Origin: Holophaga sp.
Lineage (GTDB): Bacteria > Acidobacteriota > Holophagae > Holophagales > Holophagaceae
Length of the DNA: 13,035 bases
Assembly: GCA_031292735.1 (NCBI GenBank)
Contig: JARLGP010000170.1
Location: 1 to 13,035, forward strand
Reading direction: 5' to 3'
Shown: positions 1 to 6,220 of the stretch, in pieces
Position numbering within the stretch: position 1 is the first letter of the stretch
Layout of the letters: the number at the start of each line of letters is the position of its first letter
Made by a program: the position numbers and the translations under genes
The notes under the pieces: generated by a model
Told to the model about the DNA's origin: nothing
What the model saw: the letters and a program-made list of their open reading frames with translations, nothing else
The model's database searches: none

Positions 1-72
1 CCATCCGGAGTCGCCTTCCAGCCGTTCAGGGCCGGCATCCTGTCGTTCGTCAATTGGGGAGTACAACCATGA
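1..72 (+). CDS. Possible C-terminal end of an upstream gene (partial)
   Basis: Frame 1 is open from the window edge and stops with TGA at 70-72, giving 23 residues ending in SFVNWGVQP. The stop overlaps an ATG at 69 (ATGA). That ATG opens an 18-codon frame (69-125), preceded by GGGGAG at 56-61, and its own TGA overlaps the start of the next gene at 122. The stop/start chaining is what one expects at gene junctions in an operon. The fragment is too short to identify, and the open frame could be chance. Confidence 0.25.
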   Translation, partial: PSGVAFQPFRAGILSFVNWGVQP

Positions 73-121
73 CGGCCAGCCGGACGTTGGAATCTACTAT
101 CAGATTCCAGGAGTGCTGCCC

Positions 122-928
122 ATGAGGTTCCAAACCAGGCAGTATGTTCAGGCCCTTGCGGCCATGGCGTCTATGGTGGGCGCCTGTGCCGGCCAGGGGG
201 TCATCCCCCCGGCACTCACCCAGGGTTGGAAATTCACGGTCGGCCTGGGAATCATCAGCCAGCCCAAATACCCCGGCAGCTCGGACATGATGCGCTCCGG
301 CCTGCCCCTGTTCAGCGCCGATTACGGACGCTTCTTCATCGGCGGAGCTCCGGGTGCGGGCGTTCCGGCCGGCGCCGGGGCCTACTTGGTCCAGGACGGG
401 CCCTGGCGCCTGGGCCTCGGGGTCGGCGCCAATCTCCGGGCGCCGCGCCGGGAATCCGACGACCCACATCTGCAGGGCCTTGGCGATGTGCACGGGACCG
501 AGTTCGGCAGCCTGTTCGGAAGCTACAGCAAGTCCTGGTTCTCCGCCCGGGCCAGCGTCGTGACCGATATCGGCGGCCAGCACCAGGGCACCCGCCTGGC
601 CCTGGACCTGGATGGCCGGTTCAGCCCGCTCCACGATCTCATGCTCTCCGCCGGTCCGGGACTGACCTGGGCCGACAGCCAATACACCCGGACCTTTTTC
701 GGCATCGACGCCAGCCAGAGCGCCCGGTCCGGGCTGCCCGTCCATGGCGCTGGCAGCGGCGTCAACCTGGTCCGGTTCTCTGTGGGTGCGGACTATCGGC
801 TTACCCCCGCCTGGGGAATCGGACTGCACCTGACCGCCGCCAGCCTGCGCGGCGACGCCGCGGACAGCCCGATCACCGAACGCAAGTCTCAGAACACTTT
901 TGGCCTGTTCGGGTCCTACCACTTCTGA
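122..928 (+). CDS. MipA/OmpV family outer-membrane protein
   Basis: A protein of 268 residues, usual for MipA/OmpV proteins, which are outer-membrane beta-barrels (MipA is described as a scaffold for murein enzymes in E. coli). Residues 1-23 look like a signal peptide: Arg at 2 and 6, a hydrophobic stretch, and an Ala-Cys-Ala cleavage site before Gly24. The mature part starts with GWKFTVGLGIISQPKYPGS, close to the family opening of a glycine-rich first strand followed by a 'P.Y.GS' turn. Alternating aromatic and glycine-rich strands follow, and the chain ends in Phe (GLFGSYHF), as outer-membrane barrels do. I chose ATG 122 because AGGAG at 109-113 is 8 bases upstream. The GTG at 113 overlaps that ribosome site and is unlikely to be the start. 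Convergent with the MFS gene. The family call is fairly safe; the specific role is unknown. Confidence 0.8.
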   Translation: MRFQTRQYVQALAAMASMVGACAGQGVIPPALTQGWKFTVGLGIISQPKYPGSSDMMRSGLPLFSADYGRFFIGGAPGAGVPAGAGAYLVQDGPWRLGLGVGANLRAPRRESDDPHLQGLGDVHGTEFGSLFGSYSKSWFSARASVVTDIGGQHQGTRLALDLDGRFSPLHDLMLSAGPGLTWADSQYTRTFFGIDASQSARSGLPVHGAGSGVNLVRFSVGADYRLTPAWGIGLHLTAASLRGDAADSPITERKSQNTFGLFGSYHF

Positions 929-1080
929 AGCCGGGTTCCCTGTTCCAACCTCAGAACATCCTTCAGCTTGGGGGTGGCGCCGTGCCGCATCAGCTCCTGA
1001 TACACCATCCCCTGGAACAACCTCCCGCAACGACCGCAGGCCCGCCGGTGGCGCGCCCCTACTGGACCGATCCGGAATCC
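916..1080 (-). pseudogene. Unidentified reading-frame remnant with a Cys-x2-Cys pair
   Basis: On the minus strand, just after the MFS stop, a frame is open from a stop at 1083-1081 down to TAG at 918-916. It gives 54 residues with a protein-like composition: ACGRCGRLFQGM, then a helix-like stretch QELMRHGATPKLKDVLRLEQG, ending QKW. No Met start precedes the Cys pair, and the end overlaps the last codons of the OmpV-like gene in antisense. It could be the C-terminal scrap of a lost gene downstream of the transporter, or an accident of GC-rich sequence. I do not recognise the family. Confidence 0.2.
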
Positions 1081-2285
1081 TCAACCGGGTGGGCGGACAG
1101 TCCCGCCGAAAACGCCCATTCCTCCCGGTGGCTCGCCAGGAAGGCGCCGTAGATCACCAGCAGGACCAGCAGCGGCAGCACCGACAGGCGGTACATGAAG
1201 GCGTAGCTGGAGACTCCGGCGATAGCCCCCATCAGCACTGTCCCTATGGCGTAGCCCAGATCGATGGAGGACATGAACGTCCCGTTGGCCGCTCCCTTCC
1301 GGGCCTGGGGCGAGCGCTGGACCGCCCAGGCCTGGAGGGAGGGCTGCACGGTGCCGTAACCCAGGCCGTAGAAGATCGAGGCGAGTATCAGCAGCGGGGC
1401 GGAGCGGGCCATGGACAGCAGCAGGAGGCCGGCGATCATGCTCACCACCCCGGGCAGGACGATGATCGCGTGGCCGCGTCGATCAAACAGCTTGCCCACC
1501 ACGGGACGGCTGGCCACGATCATCGCCAGGTGGCCGATGAAGAACACACCCACCCCCTGGATCCCGCGTTCGATGCCGAACAGCATGATGAAGGCCATGA
1601 TGCCGCTGAAGGCCAGCGAGTGCAGGAAGCACAGGGTGGCCGGCAGCAGGGCCGACGGTTCGAACAGGGTCGCCAGCAGACCGGGCCGCTCCGCGCCGGG
1701 CTGGGCCCGGACGAAGGACGTGGCGGGTGTCCGCTGGCCCAGCAGGTAGAACCCCCCGAAGGTCACGGTGGAAAAGCCCAGGGTGGCGACGAACCCGAAG
1801 CGGTTCATCAGGTCGATGCCCAGGATGATGGACAGGGAGGTGGCCAGCACGATGCACATCGAGAAGTATCCGATGCCCTCGCCCAGGCGCTCGCCGGGAA
1901 TGATGTCGGACATCAGCGTCGCCAGGGCGGTTGAGGCCAGCCCCCAGCCGAACCCCTGGATGAAGCGCAGCGTCCCGATCAGCGCGATATTGGTAACCCG
2001 GAACAGGGCGAGATTGACCACGATCATCATGCCGGCCCCGATCAGGAGCAGGGGCTTGCGCCCCAGGGTGTCCAGCCGGTTGCCGAACAGGGCGCGGGCC
2101 AGGAGGGCCGCCAAGGCCGCCAGGCTGTATACCAGGCTGGTCCCCAGATGACTGGCCCCGATCTGGCGCACGTGGGTGGTGAGGGTCGGGACCAGCATCT
2201 GGAAACCGACGTAACCCAGGAAGGCGCTGCACAGGCGCGAGGCATACTGATGGGTCCACAATCTGGATGTTTCTGGTTCACTCAA
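1059..2285 (-). CDS. Major facilitator superfamily transporter
   Basis: A 408-residue integral inner-membrane protein with about 12 hydrophobic segments, the normal MFS size. The diagnostic loop motif after TM2 is present as GNRLDTLGRKPL (about residues 68-79), and its pseudo-repeat in the second half as RPVVGKLFDRRGH (about 260-272). RFIQGFGWG (107-115) matches the conserved TM4 stretch. The substrate cannot be read; the general type is that of drug or metabolite exporters. The start is TTG at 2285-2283, chosen because a strong AAGGAGG (2294-2300) sits 8 bases upstream and no nearby ATG has one. The gene lies 60 bases downstream of the IclR-type regulator on the same strand, so the two are probably co-transcribed and the regulator may control the exporter. 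Confidence 0.88.
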   Translation of the reverse strand: MSEPETSRLWTHQYASRLCSAFLGYVGFQMLVPTLTTHVRQIGASHLGTSLVYSLAALAALLARALFGNRLDTLGRKPLLLIGAGMMIVVNLALFRVTNIALIGTLRFIQGFGWGLASTALATLMSDIIPGERLGEGIGYFSMCIVLATSLSIILGIDLMNRFGFVATLGFSTVTFGGFYLLGQRTPATSFVRAQPGAERPGLLATLFEPSALLPATLCFLHSLAFSGIMAFIMLFGIERGIQGVGVFFIGHLAMIVASRPVVGKLFDRRGHAIIVLPGVVSMIAGLLLLSMARSAPLLILASIFYGLGYGTVQPSLQAWAVQRSPQARKGAANGTFMSSIDLGYAIGTVLMGAIAGVSSYAFMYRLSVLPLLVLLVIYGAFLASHREEWAFSAGLSAHPVEDSGSVQ

Positions 2286-2345
2286 AAGGACAACCTCCTT
2301 GCCGGCCTGACGGCCATGTTCATGCGCTTGATCCGGTGGGCAGGG

Positions 2346-3107
2346 CTACGCCTCCTGGGCGATCCGGTCGCGGCACTTCAAAATCGCTTCCACCAGCCTC
2401 TCGCGCTTTTCCAGGAAGCGTCTGAGCGGAGCGGGGATGCACAGGGCGAGCGGATCGCCGCCAGCGTTGGGCAGCGCCACCCCGACCGCCGCCACGTCCT
2501 CGGAGTGCTGCTCGTAGTCAAAGGCGATCCCGGCGGCGCGCACCTGCGCGAGTTCCTCGAGCAGCGCGTCGAGGCGGGTGAGGCTGTGGGGGGTGAACGC
2601 GACCATGCGCCCTTCGGTCAGCCGGCGCACCTCCGTGTCCGACAAACCGGCCAGCAGGGCCTTTCCTCCGGCCGAGTAGGCGCAGGGCAGGCCCACCCCG
2701 ATCGGGGTGACCACCCGCACTTCCTGATTGCACACCACCTGGTCCACCAGCACCACCTCCGGTCCGAAGCCTGCCCACAGATGCACGGTCTCCTGCACCT
2801 GGTCGCGCAGGGCCTCCAGGTGCGGATGAAGCGTCGCCAGGGTTTCGGCACGAGCGGCCACCGCCAGGCGCGCCAGAGCCGGTCCCAGATGGATCCGGCC
2901 GTTCCCGTCCACGACCAGGAACCGCTGGGCCACCCAGGCGCCCACCAGACGCTGGGTGGTGCTGCGCGGCAGGCCGGCGTCCCGGGCGATCTGCGACATG
3001 TTCAGTCCGGCCGGTTTGCCTTCCAGCGTCTGCAGCACCGCCACGGCGCGTGCGATCACCTGCTTGCCGGTTCCGAGGCCACCCTCGCCGAGTTCGTTCC
3101 GCTCCAT
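2346..3107 (-). CDS. IclR family transcriptional regulator
   Basis: A protein of 253 residues, standard for IclR regulators. The N-terminal winged helix-turn-helix spans about residues 15-75, with MSQIARDAGLPRSTTQRLV as the helix pair and VVDGNGRIHLGPAL as the wing and linker. The C-terminal effector-binding domain follows (about 85-250), with the family-typical AYSAGGKALLAG (about 143-154), a GIAFDYEQHSEDVAAVGVAL stretch and a closing LCIPAP segment. The effector is unknown. ATG 3107 is supported by GGAGGAG (3116-3122) 8 bases upstream. It probably regulates its own promoter and the MFS gene just downstream. Confidence 0.88.
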   Translation of the reverse strand: MERNELGEGGLGTGKQVIARAVAVLQTLEGKPAGLNMSQIARDAGLPRSTTQRLVGAWVAQRFLVVDGNGRIHLGPALARLAVAARAETLATLHPHLEALRDQVQETVHLWAGFGPEVVLVDQVVCNQEVRVVTPIGVGLPCAYSAGGKALLAGLSDTEVRRLTEGRMVAFTPHSLTRLDALLEELAQVRAAGIAFDYEQHSEDVAAVGVALPNAGGDPLALCIPAPLRRFLEKRERLVEAILKCRDRIAQEA

Positions 3108-3142
3108 GGGTCAGACTCCTCCACGTCCCATTCCGAGGATAG

Positions 3143-3171
3143 ACGATAGGAGCCTGCCCATACAATGGTAA
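3143..3171 (-). promoter_or_regulatory. Possible promoter and operator of the IclR-MFS operon
   Basis: On the minus strand, TTACCA (3171-3166) and TATCGT (3148-3143) are 17 bases apart, a weak sigma70-like pair about 35 bases upstream of the regulator's start. Inside the spacer is a short inverted repeat, CCAT-ACA-ATGG (3158-3168), that could be an autoregulatory site. Both hexamers match consensus at only four of six positions, so this is tentative. Confidence 0.3.
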
Positions 3172-3239
3172 TAGGTGCCCGCATAGTGGGCATGCGCCAG
3201 GAAGGCGTCCAAGGGGTCACCGCACCAAACGGAAATTTA

Positions 3240-3475
3240 CGCCCGTTGAGAGCAGGGCCACCGCCCCATTGGGTTCGGAGCCTGGCGAAGGAGGTACAGA
3301 ACGATATGGCGCAGAATGGCGCTGTTTTCCGGGCCATTCCCCTTTCGAGTCCGGTACCCGTCCTCCCGGAAATTCGACGACAGTGCGTCTCATCATCCAG
3401 GAACCAATGCAACTTGTTCTCGATTCCCCAATGACTTCGAATCCCCTGGCCGATCGCTTCCCCGTGATTTTCCCG
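3240..3475 (-). pseudogene. ISAs1-family transposase, 3'-end remnant, frameshifted
   Basis: The minus strand encodes GEAIGQGIRSHWGIENKLHW followed by FLD (about 3460-3395), the 'SHWGIEN.LHW.LD' signature of the C-terminal part of ISAs1-type transposases. The following conserved block, NGPENSAILRHIVLYLLRQ (3338-3282), is in a different frame, so at least one frameshift lies between 3394 and 3339. Only this last part of the gene survives. Everything upstream is missing, and the homology ends next to the tRNA terminator. No intact terminal inverted repeats were seen. It cannot make a working transposase. Its position beside the tRNA gene suggests an older insertion followed by deletion. Confidence 0.7.
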
Positions 3476-3476
3476 T

Positions 3477-3506
3477 GGCAAGCAAAACGCCCGGTCTCCC
3501 GGGCGT
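3477..3506 (-). terminator. Rho-independent terminator of the tRNA-Glu gene
   Basis: A perfect 8-bp stem, ACGCCCGG (3487-3494) and CCGGGCGT (3499-3506), with a 4-base loop. On the minus strand it is followed by a T tract (TTTT at 3487-3484). It lies 15 bases after the CCA end of the tRNA fragment on the same strand, as expected for a tRNA terminator, and it marks chromosomal DNA on this side of the junction. Confidence 0.8.
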
Positions 3507-3521
3507 AAGTGCTTTGTTGAC

Positions 3522-3568
3522 TGGTAGGGCTAACGGGATTTGAACACGTGTTACCGCCGTGAAAGGGC
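3522..3568 (-). other. tRNA-Glu 3' half: attachment site (att) of the integrated element
   Basis: Read on the minus strand, the stretch from 3568 to 3522 starts GCCCTTTCACGGCGGTAAC. This is the tRNA-Glu anticodon loop with a UUC anticodon, the 3' anticodon-stem strand GGCGG and the variable loop. The T arm (TTCAAAT loop), the acceptor 3' strand and CCA follow. No 5' half adjoins it: beyond 3568 the anticodon stem no longer pairs (two mismatches), and no D arm is present. A mismatch in the T stem (T opposite C) suggests decay. Integrases of this class use the anticodon-to-CCA part of a tRNA as attB. The fragment that keeps the chromosomal terminator is the displaced half, so the intact gene should be at the far end of the element. 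Confidence 0.8.
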
Positions 3569-3588
3569 CTATAGACACCCCTCAACAC

Positions 3589-3704
3589 CCATATGCGGGC
3601 GCATATGGAAACCGCATGGCCTTGAACTGGTTGCAATTAGGCGTTTTCCATTCCACTTGCCTCCATGTGCCTCCAGCGGTATGTTTTGAGCACCGTTTGA
3701 GCAC
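3589..3704. promoter_or_regulatory. attP-flanking repeats: likely integrase/excisionase binding region
   Basis: Between the tRNA half and the integrase start lie three ordered repeat sets. A perfect 9-bp inverted repeat has arms CCATATGCG (3589-3597) and CGCATATGG (3600-3608). TGCCTCCA occurs twice, 10 bases apart (3658-3665, 3668-3675). TTTGAGCAC occurs twice, 11 bases apart (3685-3693, 3696-3704). Spacing of one helical turn fits side-by-side protein binding. Phage integrases and excisionases bind such arm repeats next to the core site. A weak promoter-like pair for the integrase, TTGCCT (3657-3662) and TATGTT (3680-3685) with a 17-base gap, overlaps these repeats, so binding could also control the gene. 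Confidence 0.55.
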
Positions 3705-3723
3705 GAGATTGAGGAGGGACCAG

Positions 3724-5127
3724 ATGACCCGCACCAAGCGAAGCGCGAAGCTGGACACCTGGACCGCCCGGAAGAAGCTCCCCCAGGGGAAGACCAACCA
3801 AGAGCCCTTGTCGCCGGGGCACTACCTGGGCTACCGGCGGCCGGAGAACGGCGCCGCCGGTTCCTGGTTCGCCCGGTGCCGCCGGGATGGCCGGATCTTG
3901 CAGGTCCGGCTCGGAACCGCGGATGACTTCCAGGACGCGAATGGAACGGACCTGCTGACCTATGCCCAGGCGGAGGCCCAGGCGAAGACCTGGTTTCAGG
4001 AGCGCGCCGATGAAGCTACTCGGGTGGCCGGCGGGGAGCCTGCCCAAGTGGGCCCCTATACCGTGGCCCAGGCCCTCGATGACTACTTCGAGGATGGGAA
4101 GCGCCGCGGGGTGAAGGGGCTGCTGCGGGACCAGCAGCGGGCCGGCGCCTGGATCCTCCCGGAGCTGGGCCCCCTGGAAGTGGTGAAGCTCACCCGTCGC
4201 CGGCTGGAGACTTGGCTTGCCGACATGGCGGAGGCCCCCCGCCGGGTGCGCACGCCCAAGCCGCTGCCCTCCGGCGCCACTGCCCCGAAGCCCCGCAACT
4301 TCAAGGTGCCCCGGATGCCCAAGGCCGTGCCGGTGCCCCCTGCCCCGCCGTCCACGGACGATGAGAAGCGAGCCAGGAAGGACAGCGCCAACCGCGTCTT
4401 GACCACCCTGAAGGCCGCCCTGAACCACGCCTTGGACCGCCGCCGCGTCACCTGCACCGGAGAGGCATGGCGGGAGGCAAAGCCCTACCGCGGGACCACC
4501 AAGGCTCGAGTTCGGTTCTTGAGCGTCGAAGATCAGGTGCGCCTGGTCAACGTCTGCCCCGCGGACTTCCGCCGCATGGTGCGGGCCGCCCTGTATACCG
4601 GAGGCCGCTATGGTGAACTGGCCCGGGTCACGGTCCAAGACTTTGACCCTACCGGTGGGACATTATTCCTCATTGGCAAGGGCACTGGTGAGGGCAAGCC
4701 CCGCCGGGTGGTCCTGACCGATGAGGGCCAGGCTTTCTTCCAGGAGATCACCGCCGGCCGCCCCGCCGCGGAACTGATTTTCCACCGTGACAAGGTAGAG
4801 CGCCGGAAGCGCCATGATGTGGGCTCCGCCTGGGGGCACAGTGACCAGGCCCGCTTCATGGCCGATGCGTGTAACGCCGCGGGCCTCGATCCCCTGGGCT
4901 TCCATGAGCTGCGCCATTCCTATGCCTCCATGCTGGTGAACGCCGGATGCCCCCTGCCCTACGTCGCCGCCCAGCTGGGCCACAGCGATACCCGGATGGT
5001 GGAGAAGCACTATGGGCACCTGGCCCCGAACGCCATGGCCGATTCGATCCGCACCCTCATGCCGAAGCTGGGCCTCATGGACGCACCGAAGGTGGCCGGT
5101 CTGAAGATCGGCGGGAGTGCCGGATGA
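3724..5127 (+). CDS. int: Tyrosine recombinase / phage-type integrase
   Basis: A site-specific recombinase of 467 residues that would insert and excise the element at the tRNA-Glu site next to it. Residues about 30-100 form an arm-binding-like domain, about 110-245 the core-binding domain, and about 265-440 the catalytic domain. Catalytic residues are visible: Arg295 in YTGGRYGELARV, a Lys near 319-325, His394 and Arg397 in HELRHSYAS, His420 in LGHSD, and the nucleophile Tyr430 in EKHYGHL. The set is complete, so the enzyme may be active. ATG 3724 has GAGGAGGG at 3711-3718, 5 bases upstream. The frame is open back to 3559, but that would run into the tRNA fragment. An unusual Pro/Lys/Arg-rich insert (about 171-215) interrupts the core-binding domain. 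Confidence 0.92.
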   Translation: MTRTKRSAKLDTWTARKKLPQGKTNQEPLSPGHYLGYRRPENGAAGSWFARCRRDGRILQVRLGTADDFQDANGTDLLTYAQAEAQAKTWFQERADEATRVAGGEPAQVGPYTVAQALDDYFEDGKRRGVKGLLRDQQRAGAWILPELGPLEVVKLTRRRLETWLADMAEAPRRVRTPKPLPSGATAPKPRNFKVPRMPKAVPVPPAPPSTDDEKRARKDSANRVLTTLKAALNHALDRRRVTCTGEAWREAKPYRGTTKARVRFLSVEDQVRLVNVCPADFRRMVRAALYTGGRYGELARVTVQDFDPTGGTLFLIGKGTGEGKPRRVVLTDEGQAFFQEITAGRPAAELIFHRDKVERRKRHDVGSAWGHSDQARFMADACNAAGLDPLGFHELRHSYASMLVNAGCPLPYVAAQLGHSDTRMVEKHYGHLAPNAMADSIRTLMPKLGLMDAPKVAGLKIGGSAG

Positions 5128-5313
5128 CGAAAGTTCAAAGTGTTTCTTGAGAACCATAGGGGGTATATCTAATTTTTGTCCCAAGTGTCCCAATAGTCCC
5201 TTAGCTAATGGTGGTAAGGGTTTCCGGTGGGACAGTCTGTTTTCTCGGATTCAAGAAAGTGTCCCAAGTGTCCCATCCTGGGAGCCTCTGGGGTAGCAAT
5301 CCGACTGCCACCC
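5128..5313. repeat. Spacer with repeated TGTCCCA heptamers
   Basis: Between integrase and hicA, the heptamer TGTCCCA occurs at 5177-5183, 5186-5192, 5260-5266 and 5269-5275, and inverted (TGGGACA) at 5228-5234. The copies form two identical pairs spaced 9 bases start to start, so GTCCCAAGTGTCCCA is repeated exactly at 5178-5192 and 5261-5275. This looks like a protein-binding array, such as arm-type integrase sites or a repressor operator. No convincing gene was found here. Confidence 0.6.
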
Positions 5314-5343
5314 TGGACAAACAATATAAAGGTTGTAATATTG
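5314..5343 (+). promoter_or_regulatory. Promoter and possible operator of the hicA-hicB pair
   Basis: TGGACA (5314-5319) and TAATAT (5336-5341) are 16 bases apart, a good sigma70-type pair in a locally AT-rich patch 18 bases before the hicA start. An inverted repeat, CAATAT (5322-5327) and ATATTG (5338-5343), overlaps the -10 element. HicB antitoxins repress their own operons through a DNA-binding domain, so this repeat is the natural candidate operator. The link to HicB is inferred from position. Confidence 0.5.
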
Positions 5344-5358
5344 CTATGCGAGGTGGCC

Positions 5359-5577
5359 ATGGGCTCCGCGTTCATGTTGGGAATCGAACTGGTCAAGTTG
5401 GCCATTTGCCATGGGTGGCAGGATCGGGGCCCGGGTGGTTCGCATCCCTACGTTCTGACCAAACCCGGGTGCCGTCCGGTTCCTGTCCGAGACAAGCTCC
5501 AGAATCCCAATGAAGTCCGTGGCCTGCTGAAGGAACTTGGCATCCCCCGCGTCGAATGGCCCGCCAAGGTGAGGTGA
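5359..5577 (+). CDS. hicA: HicA-type mRNA interferase toxin
   Basis: A 72-residue protein with the HicA double-stranded-RNA-binding-like fold pattern: helix ELVKLAICHGW, then GGSHPYVLTKPGCRPVPV, then helix NEVRGLLKELGI. HicA toxins cleave mRNA and use a His in the GSH motif, here His29. The usual HicA strand 'vtvP.h' appears as RPVPVRDK, so the second common His is replaced by Arg. ATG 5359 gives the normal family length and has GAGG (5350-5353) 5 bases upstream. The frame is open further up to 5227, but that part does not resemble HicA and overlaps the promoter. The gene ends 3 bases before the HicB-like gene, so the pair is co-transcribed. The sequence is divergent from the textbook family. 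Confidence 0.72.
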   Translation: MGSAFMLGIELVKLAICHGWQDRGPGGSHPYVLTKPGCRPVPVRDKLQNPNEVRGLLKELGIPRVEWPAKVR

Positions 5578-5580
5578 AAC

Positions 5581-6021
5581 ATGCGCTTCCTCTATCTGCC
5601 CTATCGAATCGAGCGTGACGAAGAAACAGCAAGCATCTGCGTCATCGGCACCGACAGCCGCGGTGAGGACTGGGGCGTTGGTGCCGGCGCCACCCTTCAG
5701 GAGGCGGAACGCTGGCTGCGGGCCTGGATTCTGGATTGCATGGAAGCCGCCGCCAGCGATGGGAATGACCTCACCGGGGATCTGTCCGAGGCATCTGGCA
5801 CCGGGGACGTGCTCATGTTCGCGCCGTCCGAGTTGATCCCCGTCCATCTCAAGCTCGCCCGCGCCCGCGCCAAGCTGCGCCAGGCCGACATGGCGGAGCG
5901 CCTTGGCATCACGCAACAGGCATACGCGAAGCTGGAGCGGCCTGGCGCAAACCCCACCCTTCAGACCCTCATCCAGCTTGAACGGGTGCTGGGGCACGAG
6001 CTGGTGGCCTGGGCCCGATAG
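5581..6021 (+). CDS. hicB: HicB-type antitoxin with HTH domain
   Basis: A protein of 146 residues. Residues 1-55 have the HicB partial RNase-H-like pattern: a strand pair, then GAGATLQEAERWLRAWILD, equivalent to the 'G.TLEEA...' helix of HicB. Residues about 88-140 form an XRE/Cro-type helix-turn-helix (LRQADMAERLGITQQAYAKLER with TLQTLIQLERVLG). HicB binds and inactivates HicA through its N-terminal part and represses the operon through the HTH. It starts 3 bases after the toxin stop, with AGGTGAGG just upstream. Such modules help keep a mobile element in the cell or guard against other phages; which role applies here is not shown by the sequence. Confidence 0.75.
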   Translation: MRFLYLPYRIERDEETASICVIGTDSRGEDWGVGAGATLQEAERWLRAWILDCMEAAASDGNDLTGDLSEASGTGDVLMFAPSELIPVHLKLARARAKLRQADMAERLGITQQAYAKLERPGANPTLQTLIQLERVLGHELVAWAR

Positions 6022-6220
6022 GTTGGCTGTAGTTTGCGGAGCCATCCTGGTTGACCGGCGCCCGGGCCCGGCGCTCCCACTCGATGAAATAGACCCGGGC
6101 CTGTGTTGAACGCAGTGTCAGGCGAGGGGGGTCCGTTTCGTCCACCCCTCGCCCCGCCGTGCTTTTCGCTGTCCATATATTGGACGGCAAGTTTCGAAGT
6201 CCTCTTCTTGCGGAGCCGCG
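6022..6220. other. Intergenic region with hairpin and operator-like palindrome
   Basis: No gene is supported here. A 9-bp perfect stem, GGCGAGGGG (6121-6129) and CCCCTCGCC (6145-6153), is followed 9 bases later by TTTT (6163-6166). It may end the hicAB transcript, but the gap makes it a poor rho-independent terminator. A second dyad, GTCCA-TATAT-TGGAC (6171-6185), lies 35 bases before the next gene and could be an operator or hold a -10 element. Confidence 0.4.

Noticed and set aside
113..121. GTG start for the OmpV-like gene
   Set aside because: The GTG overlaps the AGGAG ribosome site that serves ATG 122.
50..1084. Long minus-strand frame of 344 codons across the OmpV-like gene
   Set aside because: Mirror of a well-supported beta-barrel gene; its product is Gly/Ala/Glu-rich with no family features and no ribosome site. 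GC-rich DNA often leaves antisense frames open.
3542..3552. GAACACGTGTT in the tRNA relic, identical to the core of the iteron-like repeats
   Set aside because: Explained by the tRNA T arm (ACACG/TGTTCAA), with one T-stem mutation creating the dyad; a single copy far from the array is most likely coincidence.
3559..3723. Extended N-terminus of the integrase frame back to 3559
   Set aside because: It would be translated from tRNA and att repeat DNA, and ATG 3724 has a strong ribosome site. The extension does not resemble integrase sequence.
5128..5313. Possible CRISPR array from the repeated GTCCCAAGTGTCCCA blocks
   Set aside because: Only two 15-base blocks, no regular spacers of 30-40 bases and no cas genes.
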